From Doryteuthis pealeii (taxonomy: Eukaryota; Mollusca; Cephalopoda; Myopsida; Loliginidae): a stretch of DNA of 64,000 nt. This document shows positions 22,552 through 33,466 of the stretch, in pieces. Location: contig CM042157.1 in the NCBI GenBank assembly GCA_023376005.1, positions 52,881,841 to 52,945,840 on the forward strand, in the 5' to 3' direction. Below the pieces are notes generated by a model. It worked only from the letters and a program-made list of their open reading frames with translations, made no database searches and was not told where the DNA came from. Within the stretch, counting starts at the first letter, position 1. The number at the start of each line of letters is the position of its first letter. Both the position numbers and the translations under genes were made by a program.

Positions 22552-23370
22552 GTGTGTGTAATAATTAGTTATGTGAAAATATAGTATGTAAGATTGTGGA
22601 CACATGAGTGTCTGTGTGTTTGGGGGGAATATGACTAAGGAACGAATAATTAAATAAAAAAGGAGTGATAGGAAGATATTTGATATCCAACCAAGACAAA
22701 TGTCTCAAAACCAAGAGACAAATGTTTATTTTGGGCCTAATTATTCATTGTGTTAATTGATTACGGGACATTTGTCTATCTGTTTGCCAGTATCATTATT
22801 GTTCTAGTCATAGTATTTCAAACCAAAAAAACATGAGATGAGATTGAGTGTCAAGGTTAGTCAGAAAGGAGATGGTGGAGGTGGAATTTTATATATATAT
22901 ACAGTCCCAGCTAAAAAGAGTTAGTTTTCTGGACCCTGGAGTAGAGTTGAGTTTTGGACGCCGAAGAAGGAAGATCAGTTTTAGCTGTCCACCAGAAACC
23001 AGCGTTAGCAGAGGTCCCCAAAGGAACAGGGGGTGTCCCCCCCTCTCAACAAGACATGGGAGACGAATTAGAAGCTGATGGGAGTGACTGATGTGGATGA
23101 ATGCGAACCATATACCTCTCTGCCATTTTGATTTGATGTTCACCTGAAATTGTCTTGTCTTTCTTCTCTTTTGATAATTGATTGTAAACCTCCTGGATGG
23201 GCAGTCTTGAGGCAGTATTATGTACATAAGTGGAGGTCCTAAGTAAGGGTCAAGTAAACAGACAATCACGGCCAGTAAAGCTAGAAGTTGCAGTAATGTT
23301 GGAAGGTGCAAATAAGATGCACAACAGAAAGGGCCTACAGGTGCTCATCGGTCCCGAGGGGGGTGTTACA
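22338..23370 (+). mobile_element. LTR-like region, boundaries uncertain
   Basis: It begins TGTAACAC and ends GTGTTACA, an inverted pair typical of gypsy LTRs. A TATA-like ATTTTATATATATATAC is at about 22886-22902, followed by GC-richer sequence. The 3' third resembles 48840-48980 (shared ACACGGCCAGTA-type block). No flanking duplication was found (ACACT versus TTAAG), so it may be a chimera. A TG/TA microsatellite at 22482-22557 lies inside. Confidence 0.4.
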
Positions 23371-24518
23371 TTAAGGTTCTTTTATAGAGGACAATAAAAT
23401 AGTAGTTGAAATTGTAGGGTATTGTTTTCAGCTTGTCATTTCAGTCAGGAAAACAATCTAATTTAACATTTGAGTGCACACTTAGGAATTTCTAATCAGT
23501 TTTAACTCTGGTCAGCTTTATAATAAAACTGACTTGCATTCCTTTTGTATAAGTGATTACTGTAAGTAATGTTGTTGTTTTTTTTTGGGGGGGGGTAATG
23601 AAGGGCTAATGTGAAATGCATCCTGCTGAACATGTTCCAATCACTAAAGTCAACTTAATCTCATCATCATCATCATCAAGGTGTGCCAAAAGCATAGATT
23701 CCTTGTACTCTCTCTCACCATACATTCCTACAGTCATCACTCTTGGAAAGTCCTCAAGATGGCATCCAGTGTCTGCTCAAATGATGCATGCAAGTTTTTG
23801 GTGGTCGGCTAACACTAATGTGTAAGAAACTATAGAACATCGCTTATGAGTTCATTCTTACTTTTCCAGCAGTGTCTATCATGTCTAGTTTACTTGGATG
23901 GTTTGTGTGATGGGAAATGAGTGGTCGTACAGATGCTGTTTTGTGGGGCACTGATTCCAGGATGTGTTCAAAACAAATGGCACACAGCATTTTTGTGTAG
24001 TTCCTATCTAGGTTTTTTTTCCATCATTTCATTAGAGTCCAAGTGGTCAAACCATACTGTAGTACTGACATGGCTACAGCTTGGAAGAATTCCTGTTTTA
24101 TTTTATCAGAGATATCAGATCATTTAAAGTGGGAGTAACCAAACTTTTCAGACCATTGACTTTTGGAATGCTTGATCCATCATTAACTATCCCCTAGCCA
24201 TGTATAAGTAAATAAATAGATATGCAGTTTCCATATGCATTAGAAAGAGGAAACTGCATACCAAACCCTTCAAAACTGTTGTTCTCCAGACCAAGTAATG
24301 AAAGTGAGTGACTAACATTTTCATAATTTATTTGTAAATAATTTTATTAATGTCTCAATAGAATTGATATCTCCCATTGAAAAACTAGATTTTTTCCTCT
24401 TCTCTTCCTCACACCCATCTTTTCACTATTCCTGCTTTTGATGGAATTAGACGTTTGCTCTTTGTATTCAAATTATAGAACTTTTGTAATGTACATTTAT
24501 ATCTTTTTTTGTTTGCAG
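23371..24518. other. Non-coding stretch
   Basis: A G-run at 23586-23596 and an (ATC)n run at about 23660-23678 are present. No repeat family or gene was recognised. Confidence 0.5.
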
Positions 24519-24650
24519 CTTGGTAATTATTCAAGAATGAAATCTGAAAGGTTAAAGAAAATTCTTGGGTGTAATAAAGATTTCTTACACAGGTTAGAAT
24601 GCACTTTAAGTAAACAACTGGAAACTGCTAAAAAGGTTCTCAAATGTTGA
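24519..24650 (+). CDS. Possible terminal exon of an unrecognised gene
   Basis: A strong acceptor (pyrimidine tract then TTTGCAG, AG at 24517-24518) precedes a 43-codon frame that ends TGA at 24648-24650. An AATAAA lies 10 bases later (24660-24665) and another follows near 24700. The encoded tail is Lys/Leu-rich and probably helical (MKSERLKKILGCNKDFLHR, then a heptad-like TLSKQLETAKKVLKC end). I do not recognise a family and no upstream exon was found in the window, so chance is a real alternative. Confidence 0.28.
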   Translation, partial: LGNYSRMKSERLKKILGCNKDFLHRLECTLSKQLETAKKVLKC

Positions 24651-24719
24651 CCTAGTTAGAATAAATTTGCTACTGAGCAACTAAGAACTTACATTTCTTT
24701 TAATAAAACAAATTTAATA

Positions 24720-24790
24720 AATATATAATTTTCAAATACTCTTGAAACCAGCATCTGGTTTCAAGAATATTTGAAAATTATATATTCATT
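24720..24790. repeat. Perfect inverted repeat with about 33-bp arms
   Basis: TATATAATTTTCAAATACTC...TGAAACCAG folds back on CTGGTTTCAAGAATATTTGA...ATTATATA with a short loop. It may be a small foldback MITE. Confidence 0.85.
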
Positions 24791-25395
24791 AAATCTTGTG
24801 ATTCTTTCATTTCCTTAATATAAATTTCTAAATAATGATGCTATATATTAGAACTAATATTTATCTTAGTCACTTTTTCTTTTCCTACTCTAAGTCATAG
24901 GATGAGAATAAATTGGTGCATTGAATAATAATTCTCTCTCCATTAAAATAAAAAAAAATAAAAATATACAATCAATTGATACCTGGGAGTGATTTCAATA
25001 TAAAATATACAAATAACAGATTGTGCTGGTAATTTTTTATTTTTTCTATTCTTTATTTTATTATTTCTTTATTTTATTATTTCTTTATTGTATTATTTTT
25101 TTAATCAAATTTGTTTAAATTCTTACAGATATATGTGCTGTGTACTAAATTTTAAAAAAATCTTTCACATGAACATATTGGGAATTTATTGTATCCTTGT
25201 GATATAATTATAAAATAGATACATGCTAATTTTAGCACTACATTATGTAAATATTTGAAGCACACACCTTTGTCAGTTGAAGGGTCAACCAAAACTGATC
25301 CGTTTTAATCAGAAGATTGGAGGTGAGAAATGAATAAAATTTTTAAGCCTATCTTCATTTGAAATAGCTCTCATTAGGAGCCTACCCAGAATGTC

Positions 25396-25398
<3 letters not shown>

Positions 25399-25428
<30 letters not shown>
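25399..25428. repeat. Poly-T tract
   Basis: About 30 consecutive T. Confidence 0.95.
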
Positions 25429-25432
<4 letters not shown>

Positions 25433-26228
25433 CTTCCTCATTAGTACTTAAATGGTTCTCACTGGCCTCCCAGATTTTTGTCACTCGCTTATTAAGCTGT
25501 AAACTTAAAATAATTTTAATGAATATTTCAATACTCTTAAACCAAATCTTCCTACTATTGTACAAGGCATATATAACAATTGATCTGTTAAAAATCATCT
25601 AAAGCCTTTATTCTTTTTCTTTACACTTTGCCTTATTCAGTTGGAAGTTATATAATCATTTTTTTTGTTATGGTTCACACTATCTCTTTATTTCTATAAA
25701 CAACCAATTTAGCATGGTGTAAGATTGATTCTCACTGAGTACCCTTCTGCTAAACTATGTTCTTGTAGATTTATTTACAGTCAAGTCTAACTTAAAACAT
25801 TGATTTCCACTTGATCACCAAAGTTAAGGATTGTTGATCCTGCTCAGTACTTAGATTAGTGACCCTTTAGTAAGAACATATTGTAAGCAACCTAAGGTCA
25901 GTCTGGTGTACTACACTAAGCAAAGCTTAGTAAATAACTACATTCTTGTATACCTGTTTCTAGATCCAGGCATACTTGCTAAAGAAGACTGAAACAATGA
26001 TGGGGGTGGGGAGAGTCAAGTATTACATTCCCCTCTACACCTAACTCCACTAATTGTTGTTTCTTAAACACTAAAGAATTATACTTAGGTGTCCTTGATG
26101 TAAGAATTCGAGTCAGATATTGAATAATTTCAAGTATTTTCAATATCAGATCAAGGATATTCTTCAGCAGAGTAGGTTATCTTGGACTTATGGATAATGT
26201 TAAACTCTGCTTATGACATTAATTAAAA

Positions 26229-26237
<9 letters not shown>

Positions 26238-26288
<51 letters not shown>
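26238..26288. repeat. (TA)n microsatellite
   Basis: A TA run of about 25 units preceded by an A run. Confidence 0.95.
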
Positions 26289-26289
<1 letters not shown>

Positions 26290-26291
<2 letters not shown>

Positions 26292-27794
26292 GCTATTGGA
26301 CTCTGTCAAGGTTGATAATAGTAGTAACAGCTTCAAATTAAATTATAGTGATTGGTTTGTCTAAGTGCTTAGTCACCTGCTTTTTCCTTTGATCATCATG
26401 GTATGCAAGGATATTTTACATTGATGCCATTGTTACGGACTAGCACAGAATTAACTTTTCTATGGAGAATTCTGGTAATAAGAATCCCTGATATTCCATT
26501 TGTCGGCTGTATACAATTTTTTAAAAAAGTTTGGGTTTTGGCTCGTTTTTCCATTCAAATCGTTGAATGGAGATTTAATGAAGGTTAACAGTAAAACACA
26601 CAATGTACATAGAGAAACATGTTAAAACAACCAGGGAAAGAACAGACATGGATATAAATTCAACTGTAATTTTATCTACCTTACAATAAGGAAAATGAAA
26701 CTTTTTTTTTTTTTTTTTTTGTGGTGAGTGCATGCATGCAAAATGTATTTTAATAATTTGTTTCCATACTAAAGCTTATAAGGATGGAGTGAGTGAAATT
26801 ATCAAATTAGTACTTATCATTACTACTGGCTGGGGTTGGAAATATGAAAGTTCATTGAAGAATTCAATAATTCTTCCCTCCAGGTTGAATATGCAAGGCT
26901 GACAGTCCTCAACTTTGGATACTCTATTTGCTGGTCCGTTGGTCCTCACTTTCTCAGTAGAAATCAATAATTCTATCCGGCTGGTTGAAATGAAGGTCAA
27001 ATGATTTCCCCTGTGATGAGAATCCATTAGAGCTGAAATATGTAAAATTACATGCATCTCAACAGCTTCCTCATTCTGCCTCTTGGGCACTATGGTATGA
27101 AGTAGAAATGTCTTCATCTTAGTCCTCTTGCTGCTCTGAGCTGACCAGTCATCATCTTGAATTCCCGTTCTTTTAAAATATCGGAGACTCCTTGTGTCTT
27201 CCATTCTTTTATCACACCCTAAATCCTTAATGAGTATAAGTGCTGATAATCATTTAGGAAATTGTAGGTATTCTTAACCTCCCAATATTCCTGTCCTGGG
27301 CCAATCTTATCCTAAGTTAGCTCCCATTATTTTCAGAACTCAGCCATTTCGCTTCGTGCCTGCCTGTGCACCAAAATTTAGCAATAACTTTTTTATTGTT
27401 CTCTGGCAAACCCTGTTCTGATTACAATGGCTCCCCATATAAAGAGACTCAATTTTTTTTGTTTGAATTTCCAGTCATTTTAGTCTTGCACATTTTATCC
27501 AGAAGTGGGTGTAGTTGTCTTCTCTTTTCTGTTCTTACACAACAAGCTAGGCAAAGGAGGTTCTGGCTGCCATCTCTGGTTATCTTGCTACCCGTAAACT
27601 ACTACCCATTCCCCTTCCATGGCAATTAACAGTAAACCGTTTTTTTTTTTGTTATGAATGGATGGGATCAGCTACCTTCATTTTCTCTCACTGAACATGA
27701 AATGTATTCTTCAAATTTCACCCATAACACAACATCAAACAGAAAAGTCAGGGTCTTAGTTTTACCCAAGGACATTAGTAAAAATTGAATATAT
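26290..27794. other. Unassigned region with a 142-codon minus-strand open frame
   Basis: A frame at 26776-27204 (minus) has mixed composition, no recognised motif and no splice signals I trust. TTAACAGTAAA occurs at both 26585-26595 and 27627-27637, so the 1.04 kb between could be an insertion with an 11-bp duplication, but no matching ends were seen. A T run lies at 26701-26720. Confidence 0.3.
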
Positions 27795-27898
27795 GTAGTT
27801 GTTGTAACCTGCTTAGCAAAATAACACAGGTAGTCCAGCTGATGTTAACCACGAGAAGTAATCACTTCTGCCTTTTATTCACAACTCAAAAAGATGGC

Positions 27899-28570
27899 CA
27901 TTCCCAGGGATGCAATGCACTAGCCAAGGCATATTTGCACTATCTTGGCACATGGTACAACTCCTCACACACAATTCAATATCTGCATCCATCTTAGGCC
28001 ACCAAATGTGACTACGAGCAAGAGACTTCATCCATTAAATTTCCTGGATGACTCTCATGCAATTCTTTCAGTAACATTTCTCAACACTTAGCTGGGATAA
28101 TCACCCGTGATCCCCATAAAACACAACCCAGTTGTTCCAATAACTCCTCCTTCCTGGTTGTGTATGGTTGAAAGTCAAGAGATCCTTTTCCCGGCCTTCC
28201 ATGTAAGATCCATTTACGCACTTGTGATAACACGGGATCTCTTGATGTGTAAAAAGCAACAGTTTTTAACGTGACTGGGGTTAAGTCTAAAGCTGACAAG
28301 GTAATGGCATAAAATAGTCCTCTACAGGTAGCCAACTCGGTCCATCTGCATTGGAAATTTTTGAACCAGGTTTGTACTCTAGTTGATAGTGATAACTTGC
28401 TAGAACCAAGGCCCAACATTGCGCTCTAGCACTTCCTGTTGGTGATATTGCACAGTCCTCTTTAAAAAACCCAAGCAGTGGTTTATGATCCGTGATGATG
28501 GTAAATTCCTTCAGAATCAATCCTATGACTGAGGTATGAAATTGACTTTTTGAATTCACATTTATCGCCT
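27899..28570 (-). pseudogene. RNase H C-terminal half and integrase zinc finger of gypsy element 2
   Basis: Frame 28287-28559 begins within RNase H (TIITDHKPLLGFF). Frame 28081-28419 continues towards the integrase N-terminus (QVRKWILHG). An HHCC finger in broken frames follows (LHESHPG, CTMCQ) and then LHPWEW at about 27895-27915, which normally precedes the integrase core. Directly after it the sequence becomes LTR, marking a deletion. Confidence 0.85.
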
Positions 28571-29100
28571 TTAAGTCGGGAGATCAGCATCTTGTAATCT
28601 CTTTAATACTGCATGCAGGTTCCTATTATGCTCTTCCATAGTTTGTCCCGAGTTTAGGATGTCATCGAGATAAGCAACTGTCTTTGGTATTCCTTGAATC
28701 AGTTGATCTATGATCCTTTGAAAAACTCCTGGCGATAAAGCAATACCAAAACACAACCGAGTATACATAAAAAGACCTTTATGTGTGTTTATTGTAGTTA
28801 GTTTTTGTGACTCTTCATCCAAAGGAACCTGTAAATAAGCGTCACTCAAATCCAGTCTCGTAAAATACTGCCCACCCGAGACTTTAGAATACAGGTCATC
28901 TATATTCAGAATGGGATATTTGTCTATTTGCAAAACAGGATTGACGGTCTGTTTAAAATCCACACAAATCCGAACTTGACCATTTCTCTTTAAAACGGGG
29001 ACAATAGGGGAAGCCCATTCTGCAAAACAGACTGGCTTGATAACAGAGGTAGCAACCATTCGCTCAATTTCAGTTTCAACCTTTTCTCTAATTGTTAATG
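28571..29100 (-). pseudogene. Reverse transcriptase fragment of gypsy element 2
   Basis: The minus-strand frame 28571-29059 shows VRICVDFKQT, the palm motif RLDLSDAYLQ, and the catalytic YLDDIL. It stops after NLHAVLKRLQ, and the thumb and connection are missing. The region above 29059 continues the domain in other frames. Confidence 0.93.
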
Positions 29101-29402
29101 TCTAGCCTTCATAAAACGAGGTTTGCTATTTTCTTTAACGTACAATTTTGCTTTTTCGATTTTCAGTGTATCCAAGCCTGGTTTAAAAAGTTCTGCAAAT
29201 TCTTGATTAAAATCGGTCCATTCCATTTGGTTGCAGGTAGCAGAGATATTAATTGGCAACTTTTGCAGCCAGTCTCTTCCAAGAAGACTTGGTCCAAATC
29301 CGGTATTTGACCCTCAGGTTAGCCACTCCATTAGGTACAACTGAATAGGTCCGTAACCTCTGTATTGTCCCCCTTTTTAAAAGTCTTGCGTTCAGTAGTA
29401 AG

Positions 29403-30276
29403 TCACTGTTTTTTGCTTATCAGAGTAGATGAACACCCGGTGTCAATTTCCATTTCGCATCGAATACCATTTAACTCAACTCTACACATATATGGTTCAT
29501 AGTTACTCGATCTCGTAAAAAATAAGGGTATGTCATATGTCTCTTGTATGTAATGAGACACGTTTCCCCTTTGTTCATTTTTACAAAGTCTGGCAAAATG
29601 GTTTTTACTGTTGCACACGTCTTTCCCCATGCTGGACAATGTGTGCGTCTCTCATGCCATTTTCCACCGCACCCAAAACACTTTTTTTTTTTTCTTTTGT
29701 AATTCAGTTGATTTAGAGTCCACACATTTTATTTACTTCGTCCGTCTCTTTTATCTTTATATGTGCAACGTCACTCATTGCTAATTCCATAGCTGTGGCC
29801 ATTTTAATAGATCTTCTAACGACATTTCCTCGGACAATAATTTTTCTTGAATTTTATTGTCCTTTAACCCACATACAAATTTGTCACGCAATGCTCTTTT
29901 TAAAAATGACCCAAATTCGCATGTAGAAGCCATATGTTTAAGGTGAACAAGAAAATTAGAAATTGACTCACCCTCCTCTTGTTTTGCATTATAAAAACAA
30001 AAACTCTCTACTACTAATTGTTTAGGTTTAAAATGCTCCAACAACAACTGCGTAATTTCCTCCAGAGACTTGTCGCTTGGTTTTTGAGGGGTACATAAAT
30101 CCTCCAAGATCTGTAGGTCTTTTCTCCAATTGTACTCAGCAAAATTGCTTTGCATTTTGTTTGGCTTTCACATCCGATATTGTTTGCGATAAGAAAAACT
30201 GTTCTATGCGGTCTAGGTACGTTGAGATATTTTCTGACTCCGTACAGAATTCTTCTAAATGTCCGAGTAATGGCAT
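29403..30276 (-). pseudogene. gag, zinc knuckle and protease of gypsy element 2
   Basis: The likely start ATG is at 30276-30274 on the minus strand, opening MPLLGHLEEF, the usual gag opening in this lineage. Capsid-like text occupies 29781-30155. A CCHC-like knuckle (CFGCGGKWHERRTHC, one residue longer than the consensus) lies at about 29640-29690, and the protease motif EIDTGCSSTLI at 29410-29450. Three frames are needed, so it is frameshifted. Confidence 0.85.
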
Positions 30277-30290
30277 TTTCTTGAGTGAAA

Positions 30291-30307
30291 CAGATTCTCA
30301 TCTGCCA
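30291..30307 (-). promoter_or_regulatory. Candidate primer-binding site of gypsy element 2
   Basis: TGGCAGATGAGAATCTG on the minus strand begins two bases after the LTR end, the same spacing as in element 1. Confidence 0.6.
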
Positions 30308-30309
30308 AT

Positions 30310-30414
30310 TGTTGAAACGTGCTTAGCGAAATAACACGGGTAGTCCACTTCTGCCTTTTATTCACAACTCAAAAAGATGGCTGAAACGGTGCTTACGTTT
30401 CTTAGTATACCACA
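30310..30414 (-). repeat. 5' LTR of gypsy element 2 (105 bp)
   Basis: On the minus strand it starts TGTGGTATACTAAG and ends CAACA, with AATAAA (plus-strand TTTATT near 30356) as a likely R-region signal. The 3' copy at 27800-27898 matches up to the deletion point but carries about 26 extra bases between GGTAGTCCA and CTTCTGCC. This is among the shortest LTR lengths for gypsy elements. Confidence 0.88.
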
Positions 30415-30419
30415 GTAGT

Positions 30420-30964
30420 ATTGAATTCATCATTGACAGATTCCATTTTTTGTGCCTTTGGTTGTTACATATGCAGCTGAATGTAGCTAAACATTTTTTT
30501 CTTAATGTGGATGAGCAGATTCCCAACCACCACGAACAAAGCGCATCCGGATATGTTTGGCTTATGTGAGTGGGAGGAGTGTGGCGAGTTACCACGGAAA
30601 TTGAACTCGCCACCTCCTTGTCATTGAAGTACTGTTGAAATTCTGCACGGGCAGATGGAAACAGTCTGGTCGTGAGGATTGACTCATACTTGAAGTGCTG
30701 GTGAATGTCAAAGTTCCACACGTGCAGAGTGAGTAGCCCGGATGTACACAGTTACTGAGTATTTAAGGGCCTGCTCTCCCAGACCAGGGGAGACACAACC
30801 GTAGTAGGATTTTGCTGTCAAGATGAGTGGAAGAGAAAACTATATTTGGATCTTGCTGTCGAGAAGAGAGTGTAGTACTTTTGTGAGAGATTGTTGCAGA
30901 CGGAAGACTTTGGCAGTTGGGAGAGCATATGCGTCGGACTTGACTGTAGACCCCCCCCCACACA
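30420..30964 (+). other. GC-richer LTR-like segment
   Basis: It contains an inverted pair GTGGCGAGTT/AACTCGCCAC (about 30571-30608), a TATA-like TATTTAAGG at about 30758-30767, and CTCCCAGACCAGGGGAGAC. The GGCAGTTGGGAGAG block near 30911 recurs near 48587. This resembles a promoter-bearing LTR in plus orientation but the ends were not fixed; a (C)n(AC)n run lies at 30951-30971. Confidence 0.35.
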
Positions 30965-31390
30965 CACACACAGAGCTCACTTTCATTCTTATTACACTTA
31001 ATTTATAAACTTTCTTAGTGATCAAATATGTTTAAAATAATTGTTATGAGAGTCATGTGTCTAGTCACCCAAAGCACTACTGGTACTATATAAATCCAGT
31101 ACTACCAATTTCATAGTCGGGTCATCGGCGACTAAACCAGTACCCCCACCCCCACCAAGTTTGTCTGGTGAGGAGTGTGGCTAGACACCCAGTAGGAAAC
31201 TCAAGACCCGTCAAAGAGTGGAGAAAGCTTTTTGCTCAACGGCCACTACTGACACTCAAGTGTGTTTATAATGTAGTAGATACTTCAGAAGTCTCAGTGG
31301 ACTGAAGAGTCATCTTCGTGCTCGCTCGCAGCCTCTTGGGTGCTTGCAAATGGGGGTGGGTACAAACAGGAAATGGTCTTGACAGTCAAA

Positions 31391-31731
31391 ATATGAGGGT
31401 CATTCAATAAGGAACTTTTTTTTTTACCCCAGAATTTTTTCATAAATGTTAATTCTGCATTGTTTGGAATTGGTTTATGACAAAAATTATTTTAATCTCC
31501 CAAAAATAGTTTGAGATTATTCAAAATGGTAGCAAATAAGATGCTCCAGGCTTGAGCAAATTTCTGTCATTAAATTTTTGGTGGCTGAGAAATTCAAAAA
31601 GGCAGTCCATGGAGTGGAAATACACTGACTCTCTAGTAAAGAAAATGTTCCAGGCACAGTGGTCAGTAATGAAGGCCATATTGACAGTTTTCTGGGACAT
31701 GAAAGAACCCACAGCTATTTAAATGAGGAGA
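31391..31731 (+). pseudogene. Mariner-like transposase remnant (copy A)
   Basis: The left end is TATGAGGGTCATTCAATAAG, the same TIR as at 8963. Near 31675-31730 a plus-strand frame reads MKAILTVFWDMKEP, matching the conserved mariner block containing the second catalytic Asp (VFWD). The frame is interrupted both upstream and downstream, and the right TIR is missing. The same remnant recurs at 36600-36935 in copy B. Confidence 0.82.
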
Positions 31732-32098
31732 TAGCAACCTTTGTATCCTGTCAATTTGTTTTATTTGTGTAATCTTAAATTGCAGTTTTAACAAAATAGA
31801 TGAATCATAAGGAAGCAAACAGTTTTGAATAGGATAGTTGTTAAACAATTTTATGATGAAAGTCTAGTAAAATATCAAATTAAGAATTTCAATGGTTTAT
31901 AGTTGTAGAATAATTCAATCTAAAATCTTTTTAACTTAAGCTTACTCTTATTGGACTTTGTAGATTTTTATACTTGAATTTAAACAAAGAAACAATGACT
32001 GTTTTTAATGATTCTCAAATTTGTAATATCTCTATGGACAATTACAAACTACAGGATTTAGTTTAATTTGATCAAGTGAACATACATGCAAATCGTTG

Positions 32099-32350
32099 GA
32101 GGTACTCTTGGTATAAAGGTTATCTTGTAGCAAATGGACACGGCAACTCTAGTTCAATTCTGTGTGCATTTCTATAGTGCTTGGGAAAGATAGGGATCCA
32201 ACTATTCTCCCTCTAGCTATGGGTAAATATTAGGGAAGATGGGGATCTATAACCTTGATATGGCAACCAGTCTAGGAGAAGGAAAATTTTGAATTCAAAC
32301 CTGTTAAACTCTACTTAAAAATTGACCTTGGTGGAGGAGTTAGGTAAATG
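32099..32350 (+). mobile_element. SINE family I (copy A of duplication)
   Basis: The box B-like AGTTCAATTCTG, the GGCAACCAGTCTAGGAGAAGG body and the GGTAAATG tail match 21552-21844. The flanks CATACATGCAAATCGTTG and CATACCTGTAAATCATTG are an 18-bp duplication with three mismatches, so it is an old copy. The counterpart in copy B is at about 37309-37560. Confidence 0.88.
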
Positions 32351-32518
32351 CATACCTGTAAATCATTGTTAGTGTGTTCAGTCCTCACCGAATGCTCTAT
32401 ACTTCTGGCCTTGTGCCAAAGTAAGCTGAGTTTAGTAAATGACTACATGACTGACAGCTGATGGTGACAACTTGTTACATAATGAATGAGCATAGCCTAT
32501 TATTTTGTAATGTAGTGT

Positions 32519-32674
32519 CCAAGTCAACCTGAGGTAAAAGCTTGTCAATTAAACTTTTCTAAATTTATTTGTCTTTTTCCATGAATAAACTTTAAATTTA
32601 AAGTTTATTCATGGAAAAATACAAATAAATTCAGATAAGTTTAATTGACAAGCTTTTACTCCAGGTTGACCTGG
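32519..32674. mobile_element. Hairpin MITE with about 77-bp arms (copy A)
   Basis: CCAAGTCAACCTGAGGTAAA...ACTTTAAA folds onto TTTAAAGT...TTTACTCCAGGTTGACCTGG with its centre between 32596 and 32597 and no loop. There are few mismatches. Copy B is at about 37728-37884. Confidence 0.88.
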
Positions 32675-33466
32675 AATGGAATTCAATGATTGGTTGATTG
32701 AATAACCTGACCAGTCAATGCATAGGACAGATTGAGAATTGCCTAGGTAGCTATTTGTGTGCCTTTTCTACACTACACTCAGGAGTTATATGGGTCTTGA
32801 GGAAATAAAGATATGTGTACATGAAAGAATTAAGTCTCCATGTTTCTGATTTAACAAGAACTAAGATGGAAACAGAGACAACCCCTGATATGACCCAAAG
32901 AACATGGCCTAGAAGACATTAGAAGTAGCAGACATAAGAAATAAGACTATCCAACAAACTGCCTTAGACTTTTCTTTTTTTTTTTCATTCAGTTTACCTT
33001 TGTAACAGATTAAAAATTATTATTGATACATGTATACATTGCATTTCAAATTATTAACTAGGTGACTTTTTTTCATTTTGTCCAAAAACTACCTGTTGGA
33101 ATTTAACAGAATTTTCACAGTATAATGGGAATAGGTATATGCACACGCTGTATAAAAATTGTATTGTTCTGTGCAACAGGAAACAAATGGTGACCATTTG
33201 TAGTATTAATGCAATATAGAAGACTATAAACAAGTGTCATAATTGTGTAATTAAGGGTTGAAAATGTAACTTGATCCCTTCTGATAACATCTGAACTTTG
33301 TAAAGGTAAATCTACATTAGAAATATCCAAAATAATTGGAAGATATCACCAAACTGTAATGTATTAGGGTTGATAAGGGTCACTCAGTATTCTTGAATGA
33401 AACTTAAAGCTGCGAATAACCCAAACTTGACCCGTGGAGCCCTTTTCAGTAACATTGGAAAAACAA

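Larger units (their letters stand above)
27800..30414 (-). mobile_element. Internally deleted Ty3/gypsy element 2
   Basis: On the minus strand the 5' LTR is 30310-30414 and a partial 3' LTR is 27800-27898. GTAGT is duplicated at 27795-27799 and 30415-30419. The interior keeps gag, CCHC, protease, part of reverse transcriptase, part of RNase H and the integrase zinc finger, then jumps straight into the LTR. At 2.6 kb it is about half the length of element 1. The family resemblance is again K02A2.6-like. Deletions remove the RT thumb/RNase H start, the integrase core, the polypurine tract and the LTR U3 edge. The element is dead. Confidence 0.93.

Noticed and set aside
22889..23311. 140-codon minus-strand open frame
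   Set aside because: Lies in an LTR-like GC-richer segment with a related copy lacking the frame near 48840; no domain recognised.
22338..23370. Confident solo LTR with TGTAACAC/GTGTTACA ends
   Set aside because: No flanking duplication and unrelated microsatellite inside; kept only as a low-confidence LTR-like region.
23616..24127. Coding exons in the 69- and 68-codon plus-strand frames
   Set aside because: No splice signals or motifs, and the flanking sequence is non-coding; could be an old LINE piece but nothing firm was seen.
26585..27637. Insertion bounded by TTAACAGTAAA direct repeats
   Set aside because: An 11-bp match in AT-rich DNA without matching element ends or a poly-A tail is not enough.
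31521..31848. Minus-strand frames duplicated at 36726-37056, suggesting a conserved gene
   Set aside because: They recur only because the 5.1-kb segment is duplicated; the plus strand carries the mariner VFWD block, so the minus frames are antisense shadows.
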